Of a stretch of 32,651 bases of DNA, positions 15,596 through 23,899 are shown in pieces (the first letter of the stretch is position 1; each line of letters starts with the position of its first letter). The notes under the pieces are model-generated. The model did no database searches, was not told the origin of the DNA, and saw nothing but the letters and a program-made list of their open reading frames with translations. Origin of the DNA: an uncultured Spirochaetaceae bacterium (lineage in GTDB: Bacteria; Spirochaetota; Spirochaetia; Sphaerochaetales; Sphaerochaetaceae); assembly GCA_944389015.1 (NCBI GenBank), contig CALXKS010000040.1, positions 1 to 32,651 on the forward strand. The letters are read 5' to 3'. The translations under genes and the position numbers were made by a program.

Positions 15596-16333
15596 ATGAA
15601 CGCTCTGCAGATTGAGAATCTTTCCCTTGTGATAAACAGACGTACTATTCTTGATGACGTTTCGTTCAGTCTTGAAAAAGGGGCGTTTGCTGCCATGTGC
15701 GGACGGAATGGGGCAGGGAAGAGCCAGCTTCTCCGCTGTATAAAAGGGCTTGTGAAACCTGATAGCGGGGAGATCCTTATCGATAACGTTGTCGCCGATG
15801 CCAGGACAAGAATGAAGAAGGTAGCTCTTGTATTCCAGAATGCGGATATGCAGATTGTCAGCCAGAGCGTTGAGAAGGATATAGCATTCGGCCCGGAGAA
15901 TATGGGTCTTGATGACATTGAAGTCAGAAGAAGGGTTGAAGGAGCTTTATCTTTGATGGGGCTGGAAGATAAAGCAAAGCAGAGGCCGCAGAGTTTATCT
16001 GGAGGAGAGCTTAGGAAATGCGCTATTGCGGGGATAATAGCGATGGAGCCTGATGTCATACTCCTTGACGAGCCCTTTGCGAACCTTGATTACCCCTCGA
16101 CGCTTACTGTGATGAGAGCTCTTATATCACTCCATGAAAAGGGATATACGATTCTTGTCGTCTCGCATGAAGCAGAGAAGTTCCTGGCTCATACAGATAC
16201 GCTGTTCATCATGGATAATGGCAAGCTTAAGGAGCAGGGGCGTTCTTCGGATATCTTCCGGAGATTGATTGATTATGATGTCTATATTCCAGAAAAAGCG
16301 GGGTTTGAGGATCTTTCATGGCTGAAGCATTGA
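15596..16333 (+). CDS. bioM: Biotin ECF transporter ATP-binding protein BioM
   Basis: This 245-residue ABC ATPase has Walker A GRNGAGKS (36-43), Q-loop Q81, signature LSGGE (134-138), Walker B VILLDEP (154-160) and switch H191. It energises biotin uptake with the T component and BioY encoded next. The ATG has no ribosome site; the leader is about 33 bases if the TATAAT at 15550 is used, or almost nil if TTTACA-17-TACTCT is used. Overlaps the next gene by 16 bases. The order ATPase, EcfT, BioY and the BirA operator make a dedicated biotin system more likely than a shared ECF module. Confidence 0.92.
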   Translation: MNALQIENLSLVINRRTILDDVSFSLEKGAFAAMCGRNGAGKSQLLRCIKGLVKPDSGEILIDNVVADARTRMKKVALVFQNADMQIVSQSVEKDIAFGPENMGLDDIEVRRRVEGALSLMGLEDKAKQRPQSLSGGELRKCAIAGIIAMEPDVILLDEPFANLDYPSTLTVMRALISLHEKGYTILVVSHEAEKFLAHTDTLFIMDNGKLKEQGRSSDIFRRLIDYDVYIPEKAGFEDLSWLKH

Positions 16334-17040
16334 TTTTCCACTATAGGAATGCCGATAACTTCCTTGTCCGCCTGAATCCCAATGCAAAGCTTATTTCGCT
16401 TATTGTATATACAATCATTGTATCTACATCAGCACCTGCCGTTGTCTTTCCGCTTGTTCTTCTGCCTATTGCTGCTGCATTCATGATAAGGCTTCCATGG
16501 CGGGAATATCTCAGAGAAAGCATCTTCTTTGTGGTTCTCTCCCTGATTATGTTCGTTGCTTCAGTTGTCTCTGATCAGAGCCTGATCCATGCGCTGGCTT
16601 ATTCGGCATCTTTTCTTTCAATGGTTCTTGCATCAATACTTCTTGCTGATACGACTATGCCTGATGAGCTCGCAAGATCCTTGGGGGCGGCTCTTTCGCA
16701 CATATTCGGCAGGTATGCATATGCCTTGGCAACGGCGATGGAGATCACTCTGTCTATGATTCCTATAATCATTGATAGTTCCGTATCCATATTCGAGGCG
16801 AGGAAGGCCAGGGGCGCATCATTCATATCACACCCCCTTCGTTCTGTTTCAGAGCTCTCAGTCAGTATCCTTTCAGATCTTCTGGACCGTGCTGAGATCT
16901 ATATCGATGCGCTTTACAGCAGGGGATATGATGCATCAAAGCGTAGGAAGTGTGCTCCATATAGATTGAGGGATGTTTCTGTGATTATCCTGAGCATTCT
17001 ATTGTTTTTGCTGCATATCATGGCTTCATGCATAATTTAG
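16318..17040 (+). CDS. bioN: Biotin ECF transporter T component BioN
   Basis: This 240-residue EcfT-family membrane protein has four to six hydrophobic segments. The family's two coupling motifs are present: EARKARGASF near 155-165 and ALYSRGYDASKRRK near 198-211, whose A-R-G and S-R-G triplets contact the ATPase. The N-terminus LNPNAKLISLIVYTIIV is typical. It joins the ATPases to the BioY substrate subunit. The start overlaps bioM by 16 bases, so translation is coupled. Confidence 0.92.
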   Translation: MAEALIFHYRNADNFLVRLNPNAKLISLIVYTIIVSTSAPAVVFPLVLLPIAAAFMIRLPWREYLRESIFFVVLSLIMFVASVVSDQSLIHALAYSASFLSMVLASILLADTTMPDELARSLGAALSHIFGRYAYALATAMEITLSMIPIIIDSSVSIFEARKARGASFISHPLRSVSELSVSILSDLLDRAEIYIDALYSRGYDASKRRKCAPYRLRDVSVIILSILLFLLHIMASCII

Positions 17041-17052
17041 GAGGAGTGGGAA

Positions 17053-17598
17053 TTGGAAAGAAAACAGATTACCAGAATTGTGCTCATCGCGCTTTTTGCT
17101 GCGCTTGTTGCTGCGGGTGCTTTCATAAAGATCCCGCTTGTTCCGGCGCCGATGACTCTGCAGACGCTGTTTATGCTCATTGCATCAGCTACGCTTCCTC
17201 CTTTGATGGCTCTTTCGAGCATCATAGTCTATCTTTTACTGGGTGCGATAGGCCTTCCGATATTCACTTCCGGCGGAGGACTGGGAGCAATGCTAGGACC
17301 TACAGGTGGCTATCTTGCGGGAATGATTCCGGCTGTCATAGCAGGTACGGTTTCAATAAAACTCCTGCCTGCATCACATATCCGTATTTCTGTATTGATT
17401 TCCTCGGTTATCAGCACGATCTTCGTTTATGCTGTAGGTATTCCATGGCTCAGCGCCAAGATGGATATCCCGTTTGCGGCAGCTGTAGTTTCCGGACTTC
17501 TTCCTTTTATTGCCGGAGACATACTGAAGATTATCATAACATCAGCAGTTGCCCCTGTCATAAGACCTCGTATTGCTGAGCTGCTCGAGAGAGAATGA
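17053..17598 (+). CDS. bioY: BioY biotin-binding S component
   Basis: This 181-residue membrane protein carries the BioY hallmark GPTGGYLAGMIPA near 78-90 and the N-terminal PLVPAPMTLQTLFMLIA block. About six membrane segments; the C-terminal FIAGDILKIIITSAVAPVI also fits. It is the biotin-capturing subunit. The start is a TTG (17053) with AGGAG nine bases upstream; it follows bioN by 12 bases. It ends 16 bases from the convergent hypothetical gene. No biotin-synthesis gene is visible, which fits reliance on host or diet biotin. Confidence 0.95.
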   Translation: MERKQITRIVLIALFAALVAAGAFIKIPLVPAPMTLQTLFMLIASATLPPLMALSSIIVYLLLGAIGLPIFTSGGGLGAMLGPTGGYLAGMIPAVIAGTVSIKLLPASHIRISVLISSVISTIFVYAVGIPWLSAKMDIPFAAAVVSGLLPFIAGDILKIIITSAVAPVIRPRIAELLERE

Positions 17599-17614
17599 AT
17601 ATCTCTTCTATGCA

Positions 17615-18874
17615 TCAGCGTTTCTGTTTTGCTGCGATATAAGGGGTAAGCCCTCTGTCCGGGGCGAACTTGAAATGGAAATCCCATAAGAAGAGAGTAT
17701 CTGCATTCTCTTCATCATCATATGTGATATCTTTGCACCATGGCACGACGAAGTCCTGATATGCGATAGGGAGCTTCGTTCCCGTTATCTCAAGCTTCTC
17801 CTCGAAAGAAGAGAACCTGTATCCGCTCTTTGAATAGCCCTCCGTCTCTGCGCGTGGGAGCCTGACAGCCTGGTCTTCAGAGAATGCAGGGATGACAAGA
17901 TTGTCCGATGATATGATCTTCCTGTTTCCTTTGCTGTTTTTGACTATGAATGATACAGGTGCGAATGTATAGCACTCCATCTCATCTACAAGGGCTTTGA
18001 CGCTCCCTGTTTTCCCATCCTGCTTTGTATATTGCTGGTATCCCTTGAGCTTCTTCGTCTCTTTTCTGAGTTCTGCTGGAGTAAGAGCCAGGAGCTCTTT
18101 CCGTTTCTTTGCCAATGCCTGGTACTCAGGGTCTGCCGGAGTATCTGCGCTTCTGATTATTCCCTGGATCTTCAGCTCATGCTCCAGCTTCTCAGCCCGT
18201 TCCTTCAGCTCAAGATTCTCTTTTTCCGTTTCTGTCTCGACAGGCTTTATGCTGCTCAGCTTGGCAATTGCTTCGCTTAGCTCCGTTATCTTTATATCGC
18301 GCTGGATGATCTCTTCATTAAGGCGTGTCCTTTCTGCTTCAGATTTCTCATACTCCTCCTTTATATCAGGAGCCTCAAGCAGATACTGCTTCCTTCTTTC
18401 AATCATCTTCCTGCTTTCGTCTATGTTCCTTCCTGGTGCTGGCCGGAGAGTCAGCGCAGCCCGTGCAGCGATTGTCAGCAGCAGCGAGATCATAACGGGA
18501 GTAAGAGAGGATTGTCCGAATGCTGCTGATATTGCTCTGGGGATCATTCCTGTCTCCGGCCTGAAGATCGAGACAACCATGAAGAATGGAACAAAGATCC
18601 ATAGAGAGTAGAGAATGACTCCCAGCCCCCGGCTCAGAAAGAGAGAGAATCCCTGAAGTATGAGGAGGATGCTCAATGCAAGCGTGACATCTCCTTTGAA
18701 TACAATATCCCCTCCGATCAGAGAGGCTATCGCTGTCTGTACTTTATACAATGCGGTCTGTTCGCTGAAAGCTCCGCTGGCGAACATCATCGATATTATG
18801 AAGAGAAAGACTCCAAGCCCGATATATGTCAGTGCAATGACAAGTCCGGATATATCATATTCCCTATCGTCCAT
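17615..18874 (-). CDS. Membrane protein with coiled coil and C-terminal domain, unknown
   Basis: I do not recognise a family. This 419-residue protein has an N-terminal membrane part of four or five segments (about 10-30, 60-75, 80-105, 120-142), a long charged coiled coil from about 150 to 240 (EKSEAERTRLNEEIIQRDIKITELSEAIAKL... and ENLELKERAEKLEHELK), then a C-terminal soluble domain (about 300-419) containing CYTFAPVSFIVKNSKGNRKIISSDNL and PWCKDITYDDEENADTLFLWDFHFKFA. Its start overlaps the histidine kinase stop by 11 bases, so both are made together. That coupling suggests a partner, target or co-sensor of the kinase; this is inference. Confidence 0.6.
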   Translation of the reverse strand: MDDREYDISGLVIALTYIGLGVFLFIISMMFASGAFSEQTALYKVQTAIASLIGGDIVFKGDVTLALSILLILQGFSLFLSRGLGVILYSLWIFVPFFMVVSIFRPETGMIPRAISAAFGQSSLTPVMISLLLTIAARAALTLRPAPGRNIDESRKMIERRKQYLLEAPDIKEEYEKSEAERTRLNEEIIQRDIKITELSEAIAKLSSIKPVETETEKENLELKERAEKLEHELKIQGIIRSADTPADPEYQALAKKRKELLALTPAELRKETKKLKGYQQYTKQDGKTGSVKALVDEMECYTFAPVSFIVKNSKGNRKIISSDNLVIPAFSEDQAVRLPRAETEGYSKSGYRFSSFEEKLEITGTKLPIAYQDFVVPWCKDITYDDEENADTLFLWDFHFKFAPDRGLTPYIAAKQKR

Positions 18875-20126
18875 TCTTCCCCCTCAGCGGTATCGATGCA
18901 GTCACCTTGAAGATCAAGTCATCGGTTGTAATTATCACCGTTCCTCCCATATTTCTTACCGCATCCTTAATATTATTTACGCCAAGTCCATGATTTCTGC
19001 TATCCCTTTTGTGTGTTATGAAGGATCCATCCGGTGCTTGCCGTATCTCTCCGATGTAGCGGTTCTGGCAGATGAAGGTGAATATACTCCCGTTCTCTGT
19101 GAGCTCTGCCTGTATGAGCTTGTCGGGAGGATTGGCTTCAATTGCATTATCAAGGGCGTTTGCAATGAGTGTGCATAGCTCTGTCTCGTCGAGATCAAGA
19201 CTATGCACATCAACCTTTATCTTCATATCTATTCCCTGTATGTGTGCCATCTGGTATTTTGAATTGAGTACGGCATTTATCAGGGTATTGTCCGTGAATG
19301 TCTTAGTCAGCGATGCGAATTCAGTTCCAAGCTTCTTGAAGTATTCGATTGCCTTGTCATTCTCTCCCAGATCCAGATAAGTGGCGATGACAGTGAACTG
19401 GTTCATAAGGTCGTGCTTGAATTTCCGGAAGCTCAGCTGCTGGTTCTCCACCTCCTGGTAATATTCCGTTCTCTCCTTGAGCTTTGAATTCTCCTCTGCC
19501 AGCCTCGCGCTCTTCCCTGCCTGATAGAGCAGAGGGAACATCGCAGTCGATGCGCACATCGAGAAGAGGGTCATAAGAATCGTGAGAGTGAGATGGACCG
19601 GAGGATTGGATACAAGCATCAGAATCAGAAGGGGAGGGCAGAGTGCGATGAATGCTGCATATCCCCAGGTGGCTTCGGTCAGGGAATCCAAGGCTGATTT
19701 ATCGATGAATCTCCTCATGTAATCGCGGAAGATTGAGAAGTATGTTACGCAGAGCGCAATGATAAGGACCATGACAACCAGCTGGAAGATGGTCCCCAGC
19801 CTGTAGCTTGTCAGGATATCAAGCCAGCTTATTGTAAAGAAGGACCAGGATCCGATGATTGAGAAGAAGAGAGAGCAGAGAGCAGCCATCCTTGCTGGGG
19901 AGCTTTTATAGAAAGCTGCAATATAAAGGATGAATAAAGCGAACGAGATTATGAAGGATGGTACAAAATCCGGGATGATCGGAAATAGGCAGATTATGCA
20001 CAGCAATGCTCTGGAGATGATCTTGGCGCATTTCTTTCCAGATCTTTCCCTGAGAAATGCAGGAAGAGCATCACTGATGCTCGCTGAGATTATCACTGAA
20101 AGTATGAAGTGAAGTATCGCGTGCAT
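18864..20126 (-). CDS. GHKL sensor histidine kinase (AgrC/LytS-like HPK10 type)
   Basis: This 420-residue kinase has an N-terminal membrane region of about six segments (1-200), a short coiled coil, then the phosphorylation site FRKFKHDLMNQF with H238 and a GHKL ATPase domain: N323 and N327 in LIANALDNAIEAN and NHGLGVNNIKDAV (about 378-390). This subtype normally acts on a LytTR response regulator, yet none is encoded here. The ATG lacks a ribosome site and lies six bases after an extended -10 (TGA-TATTGT), indicating a leaderless mRNA. It is divergent from panE. Peptide or cell-envelope sensing is typical for the type, but the signal is unknown. Confidence 0.85.
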   Translation of the reverse strand: MHAILHFILSVIISASISDALPAFLRERSGKKCAKIISRALLCIICLFPIIPDFVPSFIISFALFILYIAAFYKSSPARMAALCSLFFSIIGSWSFFTISWLDILTSYRLGTIFQLVVMVLIIALCVTYFSIFRDYMRRFIDKSALDSLTEATWGYAAFIALCPPLLILMLVSNPPVHLTLTILMTLFSMCASTAMFPLLYQAGKSARLAEENSKLKERTEYYQEVENQQLSFRKFKHDLMNQFTVIATYLDLGENDKAIEYFKKLGTEFASLTKTFTDNTLINAVLNSKYQMAHIQGIDMKIKVDVHSLDLDETELCTLIANALDNAIEANPPDKLIQAELTENGSIFTFICQNRYIGEIRQAPDGSFITHKRDSRNHGLGVNNIKDAVRNMGGTVIITTDDLIFKVTASIPLRGKNGR

Positions 20127-20132
20127 GCAATG

Positions 20133-20161
20133 ACAATATCACATTGTTGCGATTAGCTGAA
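20133..20161 (-). promoter_or_regulatory. Candidate leaderless promoter of the histidine kinase
   Basis: On the minus strand an extended -10, TGA-TATTGT (hexamer 20133-20138), ends six bases before the ATG at 20126. The -35 position holds a poor TTCAGC 17 bases upstream. Confidence 0.4.
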
Positions 20162-20167
20162 GTTTCC

Positions 20168-20196
20168 TTGCATGTATCCTTTGCAGTGAATACAAT
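20168..20196 (+). promoter_or_regulatory. Leaderless promoter of panE
   Basis: TTGCAT (20168-20173), a 17-base spacer and TACAAT (20191-20196), then exactly six bases to the ATG at 20203. A transcript starting at the usual distance would begin at or next to the start codon. Confidence 0.65.
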
Positions 20197-20202
20197 CGTG
20201 CT

Positions 20203-21105
20203 ATGGTTGTCAGGATAATAGGAGCAGGGGCTGTCGGTGCTGTTGTTGCCGAAAAGCTCTCCCATGTTGCGGATACTGCATTCATCATCGATGAAGGCAG
20301 GAAGGAAAGATACGAAAGCGGAATAATGCTGAATGGCCGGGTATTGGATATTCCATGCCTGACTCCTTCTTCAGCATCATATGCCGATCTTGTCATATTC
20401 GCAGTCAAGAATTTCTCACTTGAAAGCGCGATGGAAGAAGCAGAGCCCTTCATAGGCCCTGATACGATTCTCATGTCGCTCCTCAATGGAATCGATGCAG
20501 AGAGCATACTGTCTGGGAAGTTCGGACCTGAGCGTGTGGTATATGCATTCATAACAGATCTCTCTTCTGTTCATTCCGGTCTTGATACAACATGCTTCTC
20601 TGAGGGCGGTAATATAATCTTCGGAGAGAAGAACGGCGAGATGACAGAACGCATATGTGCTATCAAACACCTTTTTGATAGCGCTGGCCAGCGCTATGCG
20701 ATCCCGGACAATATACTCCATGAGAAATGGTGGAAGTTCATGCTGAATACCTGCTTCAATACCCTGTCCGCGATAATCGATGCAGATTATGCTGCGATAT
20801 CATCAAGCCGGGACTTCATTCGTGCAGTGAGGCTTGTTGCAAGAGAGGTGCAGACTGTAGCATCTGCGGAGGGAATAGTGCTCTCGCAGGAGGATATTGA
20901 GGAGATGATCAGGAGAGTCACAGCTCTCCGTGACCATGGACGTACATCAATGCTTCAGGATGTAGAAGCTGGCAGGGAGACAGAGAACAGGTATTTCGCG
21001 GGAGCGGTATCAAGGCTTGGAAAGAAGCATTCTCTATCTGTTCCACTCTGTGATTTCATTCAGATTATGCTGGAGGCAAGGCGGGATGTCCTCAGGAGCA
21101 ATTGA
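20203..21105 (+). CDS. 2-dehydropantoate 2-reductase family protein (PanE-like)
   Basis: This 300-residue protein has the N-terminal NADPH motif IIGAGAVGAVVAEKL (GxGxxG at 7-12), LVIFAVKNFSLESAMEEAEPFI, LLNGIDAE, the catalytic lysine K175 in HEKWWKFMLNTCFNTLSAI, and the C-terminal helical domain ending LCDFIQIMLEA. The family reduces ketopantoate to pantoate for coenzyme A; many members, however, act on other 2-ketoacids. No other pan gene is nearby, so the exact substrate is open. It overlaps the DprA-like gene by 20 bases. The ATG has no ribosome site and lies six bases after a -10 box. Confidence 0.85.
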   Translation: MVVRIIGAGAVGAVVAEKLSHVADTAFIIDEGRKERYESGIMLNGRVLDIPCLTPSSASYADLVIFAVKNFSLESAMEEAEPFIGPDTILMSLLNGIDAESILSGKFGPERVVYAFITDLSSVHSGLDTTCFSEGGNIIFGEKNGEMTERICAIKHLFDSAGQRYAIPDNILHEKWWKFMLNTCFNTLSAIIDADYAAISSSRDFIRAVRLVAREVQTVASAEGIVLSQEDIEEMIRRVTALRDHGRTSMLQDVEAGRETENRYFAGAVSRLGKKHSLSVPLCDFIQIMLEARRDVLRSN

Positions 21106-21982
21106 AGAAGCCAAGTGCTATGAGACGCTTCTGTGTCTTTATGGCTGGGACAGGGATAAGGCTTATCGGGTTTATTCGGAGCTTTCGCGGATGGTGGATA
21201 CAGCGGAGCCTTTTGCGTCCTATGCAGAGAGATGCGGTGAAATCATAGGAGACGTGCCGGAGGCGATGGATATCTGGCGCTCTGTAAGGGATGCATTTGA
21301 CAGCCAGAGCATTCCATATACGGTTCTGACTCAGGAATCAGTATACTTTCCCCGGATGAGCGGCGCTTTTTTCCCATTTGTCTATGCTGCGGGCAATGTA
21401 TCGCTGCTGCAGAAGAGGATTGTTACGATGGTCGGTATGCCGCATCCTTCAATACAGGGAAGAAGCGATATGCTCGGGGCTGCGGGTGCGCTTATGAAGG
21501 AGAATGGTGTCGTGATGGCCCCTCTTGATCCTGGCCTGCCATCTTTTGCCCTTCAGGTTGCCCTGCGGTTTTATGGCAATGCTATCGGAGTGCTCTCCAC
21601 CCCTCTTTCGAAATGCCAATCGGAACAGCTCATACCGCTTCAGAAGGAACTAATGGAAAAAGCCCTTCTGATAACCGTATTTGCCCCATCGCGTAAAACT
21701 GAGAGATGGTTCGGGAAGGTCCGGAACAGTTTCCTTGCCTCCATATCGGATGCGGTATTCATCGCAGAGGAGAAGGACGGAGGCCCTTCGTGGTCTATAG
21801 CCGATCAGGCTGCCGCCCATGGGGCAAAGCTCATGGTGCCGATATTCGCTTCGTCGAATCCTGAGTATCAGTGGATGAAGAAGCATGTTGAGGATGGAGC
21901 TCTTGTATACAGCAAGGAAAAGGATATGAAGAGGCTGCTGTCTAAGAAGGAAAAAGAGATCCTTCCAGATCTCTTCTCTTGA
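21086..21982 (+). CDS. Divergent DprA/Smf-like protein
   Basis: This 298-residue protein starts at 21086 (MSSGAIEEAKCYETL), where GGAGG lies nine bases upstream inside panE; a longer frame from 21017 is only panE sequence. The Rossmann-like core runs from about 100: IVTMVGMPHPSIQGRSDMLGAAGALMKENGVVMAPLDPGLPSFA and GNAIGVLSTPL, then WFGKVRNSFLASISDAVFIAEEKDGGPSWSIADQAAAHGAKLMVPIF, which lines up with the DprA block R-N-R-I-I-A..S-D-A-V-L-V-V-E. DprA loads RecA on incoming single-stranded DNA. Here the usual VGSR and SGLA.GID motifs are altered, so binding may have changed or been lost. Confidence 0.65.
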   Translation: MSSGAIEEAKCYETLLCLYGWDRDKAYRVYSELSRMVDTAEPFASYAERCGEIIGDVPEAMDIWRSVRDAFDSQSIPYTVLTQESVYFPRMSGAFFPFVYAAGNVSLLQKRIVTMVGMPHPSIQGRSDMLGAAGALMKENGVVMAPLDPGLPSFALQVALRFYGNAIGVLSTPLSKCQSEQLIPLQKELMEKALLITVFAPSRKTERWFGKVRNSFLASISDAVFIAEEKDGGPSWSIADQAAAHGAKLMVPIFASSNPEYQWMKKHVEDGALVYSKEKDMKRLLSKKEKEILPDLFS

Positions 21983-22007
21983 CCACATATTCTGACACGA
22001 ATAGGAT
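21979..22007 (+). promoter_or_regulatory. Promoter of alaS
   Basis: TTGACC (21979-21984), a 17-base spacer and TAGGAT (22002-22007). It overlaps the stop codon of the DprA-like gene. The leader would be about 20 bases, with AAAGGT before the ATG. Confidence 0.6.
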
Positions 22008-22033
22008 ATACGCGGAAATCTAAAGGTATTTTT

Positions 22034-23827
22034 ATGAAAGAGATTACTGCTGATCAGCTTAGAAAGCTTTATATTGATTTTTTCGTCTCGAAAGGGCATA
22101 AGCAGATATCGGGGGCTTCCCTGATTCCAGAGAATGATCCGACTGTGCTTTTCACAACGGCCGGAATGCATCCTCTTGTCCCATATATCCTTGGAGCAGA
22201 GCATCCTGCTGGAACAAGGCTCACTGATTATCAGAAGTGCATCCGCACCGGTGATATCGACAGCGTAGGGGATCCGCATCATCTCACATTCTTCGAGATG
22301 CTGGGAAACTGGTCTCTCGGAGATTACTTCAAGAAGGAGATGATCGGCTACAGCTTCGAGTTCCTTACCAAGGTTCTGGGAATCCCGGTTGACCGTCTTT
22401 CCGTCACTGTTTTTGAGGGTGATGCCGAGGTTCCTCGTGATGAGGAGGCTGCTGCCAGATGGATTGAGCTCGGGATCGATCCTTCGCATGTCTATTACAT
22501 GCCCCGTGAGGATAACTGGTGGGGACCTGCTGGCGAGACAGGACCATGCGGCCCGGACTCTGAGATGTTCTTCGATACAGGAAGACCAGCCTGCGGACCT
22601 GATTGCAAACCAGGCTGCAAGTGCGGCAAGTACTTCGAGATCTGGAATGATGTCTTCATGCAGTACAGGAAGGAGTCCGATGGGACATACCATGAGATGG
22701 CAAGGAAGTGCATCGATACGGGTATGGGCATCGAAAGAACCGTCGCTGTGCTTCAGGGAAAGAAGAGCGTTTATGAGACAGAGGTCTTCCAGCCGATCAT
22801 CCATAAGATCGAGGAGCTCTCTGGCAGGAAATATGGAGAGAATGAGGAAGATGATATCTCAATCAGGATCATTTCCGATCATATCAGGACATCGGTATTC
22901 ATCCTCGGAGATCAGAAGGCAATCGCTCCATCCAATGTAGGCCAGGGCTATATTCTGAGAAGGCTTATCAGAAGGGCTGTGCGCCATGGAAAGAAGATCG
23001 GCATCGACCATGCGTTCCTCTCTTCCCTCGCTGATGTTGTGCTTTCTCTTTATTCTGCACCATATCCAGAGCTTGAAGAGCACAGGGAGTTCATACATGA
23101 GGAGCTCCTGAAGGAAGAGGAGAAGTTCTCCCAGACCCTTACAAAGGGCGAGAAGGAGTTCGAGAAAATGCTCCCGAATCTCATGAAGGGAAACAGTCGT
23201 GTCATCTCCGGCCGTCTTGCATTCAAGCTCTATGATACATACGGATTTCCGATTGAGCTCACGACAGAGCTTGCTGCTGAGCATGGATTCACAGTGGATA
23301 TCGATGGCTTCCATGCAGCTTTCGAGAAGCATCAGGAGCTTTCACGTGCAGGTGCTGAACAGCAGTTCAAGGGCGGTCTCGCAGATCATAGTGAGCAGAC
23401 AACAGCATTGCATACCGCAACGCACCTTCTGCATGCGGCACTCCGCCGTGTTCTCGGCACCCATGTCGGGCAGAAGGGTTCGAACATAACAGCTGAGAGA
23501 CTCAGATTCGACTTCACCCACCCGGAACCGATGACAAAGGAGCAGATCCAGGAAGTGGAGGATCTTGTGAATGATGCAATCAAGAGAGATCTTACCGTTA
23601 CATGCGAGACGATGTCTCTTGAAGATGCGAGGAACTCAGGTGCTATTGCCTTCTTCGATTCCAAATATGGTGAGATGGTCAAGGTCTATACCATAGGCGA
23701 TTTCTCCAAGGAGGTATGCGGAGGCCCTCATGTCACCCATACAGGCGATATGGGACACTTCCACATTCTGAAGGAGCAGTCATCCTCCGCCGGAGTCAGG
23801 AGAATCAAGGCTGTTCTTGAGAAATAG
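22034..23827 (+). CDS. alaS: Alanyl-tRNA synthetase, short spirochaetal form
   Basis: This 597-residue enzyme charges tRNA-Ala. Class II catalytic core: FFVSKGHKQISGASLIPENDPTVLFTTAGMHPLVPYILG at the start, FFEMLGNWSLGDYFKKE, EDNWWGPAGETGPCGPDSEMFFD and GMGIERT. The editing domain has its zinc ligands HTATH (460-464) and C562/H566 in CGGPHVTH. A cysteine cluster, CGPDCKPGCKCGKY, lies near 188-201. The protein stops right after the editing domain, without the C-terminal C-Ala domain of the usual ~870-residue enzyme; spirochaetes such as Treponema and Borrelia have this short form. The gene has its own promoter and a strong terminator. Confidence 0.97.
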   Translation: MKEITADQLRKLYIDFFVSKGHKQISGASLIPENDPTVLFTTAGMHPLVPYILGAEHPAGTRLTDYQKCIRTGDIDSVGDPHHLTFFEMLGNWSLGDYFKKEMIGYSFEFLTKVLGIPVDRLSVTVFEGDAEVPRDEEAAARWIELGIDPSHVYYMPREDNWWGPAGETGPCGPDSEMFFDTGRPACGPDCKPGCKCGKYFEIWNDVFMQYRKESDGTYHEMARKCIDTGMGIERTVAVLQGKKSVYETEVFQPIIHKIEELSGRKYGENEEDDISIRIISDHIRTSVFILGDQKAIAPSNVGQGYILRRLIRRAVRHGKKIGIDHAFLSSLADVVLSLYSAPYPELEEHREFIHEELLKEEEKFSQTLTKGEKEFEKMLPNLMKGNSRVISGRLAFKLYDTYGFPIELTTELAAEHGFTVDIDGFHAAFEKHQELSRAGAEQQFKGGLADHSEQTTALHTATHLLHAALRRVLGTHVGQKGSNITAERLRFDFTHPEPMTKEQIQEVEDLVNDAIKRDLTVTCETMSLEDARNSGAIAFFDSKYGEMVKVYTIGDFSKEVCGGPHVTHTGDMGHFHILKEQSSSAGVRRIKAVLEK

Positions 23828-23849
23828 AGAATGGTCAGTGCAGATAAGA

Positions 23850-23876
23850 AAGAGGAACGGAGGCCCCGTTCCTCTT
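23850..23876. terminator. Terminator hairpin between alaS and the convergent gene
   Basis: AAGAGGAACGG and CCGTTCCTCTT form a perfect 11-bp stem with a 5-base loop. The symmetric A/T ends allow it to work in both directions; it lies 23 bases past the alaS stop and 24 bases past the end of the minus-strand gene at 23900. Confidence 0.8.
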
Positions 23877-23899
23877 CTCGTCAGTGCATCAGCTATTCC

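Noticed and set aside
15547..16059. 170-residue minus-strand open frame over bioM
   Set aside because: Antisense to a clear ABC ATPase with all motifs.
17028..17579. 183-residue plus-strand open frame overlapping bioY
   Set aside because: Different frame of bioY; Cys/Ser/His-rich translation typical of a shadow frame, while the bioY frame has the full BioY motif.
21650..22804. 384-residue open frame on the minus strand over alaS and the DprA-like gene
   Set aside because: Antisense to a certain gene (alaS), with no ribosome site context or family pattern.
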